Shown here piece after piece: positions 23,548 through 23,564 of a DNA stretch of 23,564 bases (position 1 is the stretch's first letter; every line of letters begins with the position of its first letter). Made by a program: the position numbers and the translations under genes. The notes beneath the pieces were generated by a model. That model made no database searches. It was not told the origin of the DNA and saw nothing but the letters and a program-made list of their open reading frames with translations. Origin of the DNA: a virus; IMG/VR virus record IMGVR_UViG_3300006076_000028, positions 1 through 23,564 of that record; one strand, given 5' to 3'.

Positions 23548-23564
23548 GCCTCTGATTCCTACCC

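Larger units (their letters stand above)
23234..23564. other. Repeat-rich region without a convincing gene, upstream of terS
   Basis: No gene with good coding character is seen here. The stretch holds two copies of a 29-30-base direct repeat, a 19-base-period tandem repeat and paired short palindromes near the right edge, all listed separately. A 20-codon frame on the minus strand (23336-23398) and a frame open from the right edge to a stop at 23474-23476 exist but have no supporting features. A TATGAAT-like box near 23397 on the minus strand could be a promoter element, but no good -35 partner at normal spacing was found. Candidate roles: leader, promoter or packaging (pac/cos-adjacent) site. 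Confidence 0.5.

Noticed and set aside
23474-23563. Minus-strand frame open from the right edge to a TAA
   Set aside because: Only 29 codons are visible, and it includes the CTACAGTAG repeats; it could be the end of a gene outside the window but nothing in it supports coding.
1-23564. tRNA genes, CRISPR arrays, insertion sequences, integrase or attachment sites
   Set aside because: I saw no cloverleaf-like region, regular short repeats with spacers, transposase or integrase; apart from two gaps the window is filled with phage late genes.

Overview
The window is a stretch of a tailed double-stranded DNA phage or prophage genome. Every supported gene lies on the minus strand, so the transcript is read from the right edge to the left edge. 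The gene content and order (terminase, portal, scaffold, capsid, adaptor, nozzle, internal virion proteins, with no tape measure or sheath) fit a short-tailed podovirus with a T7/P22-like late region. A lipoprotein with a clear lipobox suggests a diderm (Gram-negative) host. I cannot name the host or the phage genus.

Layout in transcription order. The right end (about 23234-23564) is a repeat-rich stretch without a convincing gene, immediately upstream of the terminase genes. Next come the DNA packaging and head genes: small terminase (22418-23233), large terminase (20769-22421, GTG start), portal (18786-20759), a small Cys/His protein (18430-18789), scaffold (17646-18428), major capsid protein (16649-17629) and a decoration-like protein (16140-16634). 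A strong hairpin with a UUCG loop (16103-16128) follows the capsid genes, in the place where T7 carries its terminator. A group of small genes follows: a holin-like membrane protein, an acidic-tailed protein, a lipoprotein and an 88-residue protein. Then come a beta-helix tailspike-like protein (13196-14845), two small genes, a head-tail adaptor candidate (11387-12346), a very large nozzle-like protein carrying lectin-like domains (6810-11390), two small genes, and three candidate internal (ejection) proteins. The last of these is a giant open frame that leaves the window at base 1 with at least 1,239 codons.

The genes are packed very tightly. Many junctions are ATGA or GTGA overlaps, and only two gaps exceed 50 bases: 16071-16139 and the right end. 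This indicates translational coupling along one or a few long transcripts.

The most interesting points are these: (i) a ParB/sulfiredoxin-like motif inside the giant internal virion protein, which suggests a multi-domain 'polyvalent' ejected protein; (ii) two lectin/LamG-like domains inserted into the nozzle protein; (iii) a compositional island covering the tailspike, the 88-residue gene and the lipoprotein, poor in CTAG and rich in CpG, which looks recently acquired; (iv) two families of direct repeats plus paired palindromes upstream of the small terminase gene, candidates for a packaging or promoter region; (v) two nearly identical 16-base gene junctions that bracket the 88-residue gene.
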